This document shows, piece after piece, positions 63,675-64,000 of a stretch of DNA of 64,000 nt. Source of the stretch: Microbacterium hydrocarbonoxydans (GTDB lineage Bacteria; Actinomycetota; Actinomycetes; Actinomycetales; Microbacteriaceae); assembly GCF_023715885.1 (NCBI RefSeq), contig NZ_JAMBOY010000002.1, forward strand, positions 558,001-622,000, given 5' to 3'. How positions within the stretch are numbered: the first letter of the stretch is position 1; each line of letters opens with the position of its first letter. The notes below the pieces were generated by a model. That model did not search any database, was not told the DNA's origin, and worked only from the letters and a program-made list of their open reading frames with translations. A program made the position numbers and the translations under genes.

Positions 63675-63734
63675 CGGTTCCTCCTGCGGCGAGCATCTCC
63701 CCTACTCGTTCCTGGGGCGGCACGCGAGCGAGTG
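63641..63734. repeat. 33-bp exact direct repeat of the scfR 3' end
   Basis: 63641-63673 (codons [10 protein letters not shown], up to the first two bases of the stop region) recurs identically at 63702-63734. The 28 bp between the copies show nothing else. The second copy has no function visible. Confidence 0.95.
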
Positions 63735-63750
63735 GTCCCAGCGCCCGCCT

Positions 63751-64000
63751 CTAATTCCTTAGGAACCTCGTGAATCGCGCGAGCGCCTCCTGCACGGCAT
63801 CCTCGTCCACCGGCGGACCGCCTGTCTCGAAGAGCTCGGGGGGCGCGCCGAGGGATGCGGCGGCATGCGTCCAGCATCCGATCACCCTGCCGTCGGAGAC
63901 GAGGGTCGCTCGCACCATGCCGTTCTTGCCGGGGCCCACGGCCGCAAGGTGCTCCGGGGCGCACACCGCCGTGCGGTCGGCGTAGGAGATGTAGTACTCG
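63751..64000 (-). CDS. Winged-helix DNA glycosylase-like protein, C-terminal part (cut by edge)
   Basis: The reading frame stays open from 64000 to the stop at 63751, so the gene starts outside. The visible 82 residues carry EYYISYADRTAVCAPEHLAA, VGPGKNGMVRATLVSDGRVI and GCWTHA, which matches the C-terminal barrel of HTH_42/AlkZ-like proteins (resembling S-Y-x-D-R, then N-G-x-x-R-x-x-x-x-x-G-R-V-x-G-x-W). The end VQEALARFTRFLRN is plain. Similarity to the AlkX-like gene at 8892 is only at superfamily level. Confidence 0.8.
   Translation of the reverse strand, partial: EYYISYADRTAVCAPEHLAAVGPGKNGMVRATLVSDGRVIGCWTHAAASLGAPPELFETGGPPVDEDAVQEALARFTRFLRN

Overview
The window is a 64 kb stretch of an actinobacterial chromosome. 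It is about 70% G+C, with dense genes, many GTG starts, many ATGA stop/start overlaps, and -10 boxes placed directly before start codons. The gene content points to a Micrococcales/Microbacteriaceae genome, most like Microbacterium; this is an inference from gene families and local order, not a database match. Nearly everything is core or ordinary accessory metabolism. I see no integrase, transposase, prophage, CRISPR array or plasmid function.

Layout. 0-1.7 kb: the 3' end of fumarase C, then a lone AbiEi/DUF559 nuclease-like gene enclosed by a 23-bp perfect inverted repeat. 1.7-8.8 kb: PhoH-PIN ATPase, a cis-prenyl diphosphate synthase next to a hemolysin-III protein, DUF4307, GreA, threonine deaminase and an AI-2E family permease. 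8.9-16.7 kb: an AlkX/YcaQ-type winged-helix protein, LemA, a lactone-oxidase/type III PLP pair, a tRNA with anticodon UAA but a short variable loop, and NDH-2. 16.7-22.8 kb: a mycosin-like protease, DUF501, FtsB and enolase (a classic actinobacterial eno cluster), then an O-methyltransferase and a GntR/DUF1648 pair. 22.9-31.8 kb: a thioesterase-fold protein, an APC permease, an SGNH hydrolase, HisS, MazG, PEP carboxylase and NADP-glutamate dehydrogenase. 31.8-37.2 kb: an amine/amino-acid permease next to a three-part kinase/aminotransferase fusion. 37.3-43.9 kb: SDR, VOC, Mfd, GNAT and Fpg/Nei.

43.9-47.7 kb is a complete riboflavin operon (FMN riboswitch, ribD, ribE, ribBA, ribH) with overlapping genes. 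48.2-54.4 kb is a LacI-controlled beta-galactoside uptake and hydrolysis cluster: regulator, two permeases, binding lipoprotein, GH35 beta-galactosidase. Two matching operators lie in the divergent promoter. 54.4-60.0 kb holds a YfcE-like phosphoesterase, an MHS-family MFS transporter, a HAD phosphatase, a 68-residue HTH protein and an ABC exporter. 60.2-63.7 kb pairs GTP-dependent PEP carboxykinase with a divergent ScfR/RamB-type regulator, so both PEP carboxylase and PEP carboxykinase of the C3/C4 node are in the window. The right edge cuts an AlkZ-like winged-helix gene.

The most unusual signals are small-scale. They are: the DUF559 gene bounded by hairpin-forming inverted repeats; two genes (ribH, scfR) whose 3' ends are duplicated just downstream; a class I tRNA carrying a leucine UAA anticodon; strong over-representation of the octamer GGATGCCG/CGGCATCC; a 22-bp perfect inverted repeat after gdhA; and a recurring leaderless promoter layout.
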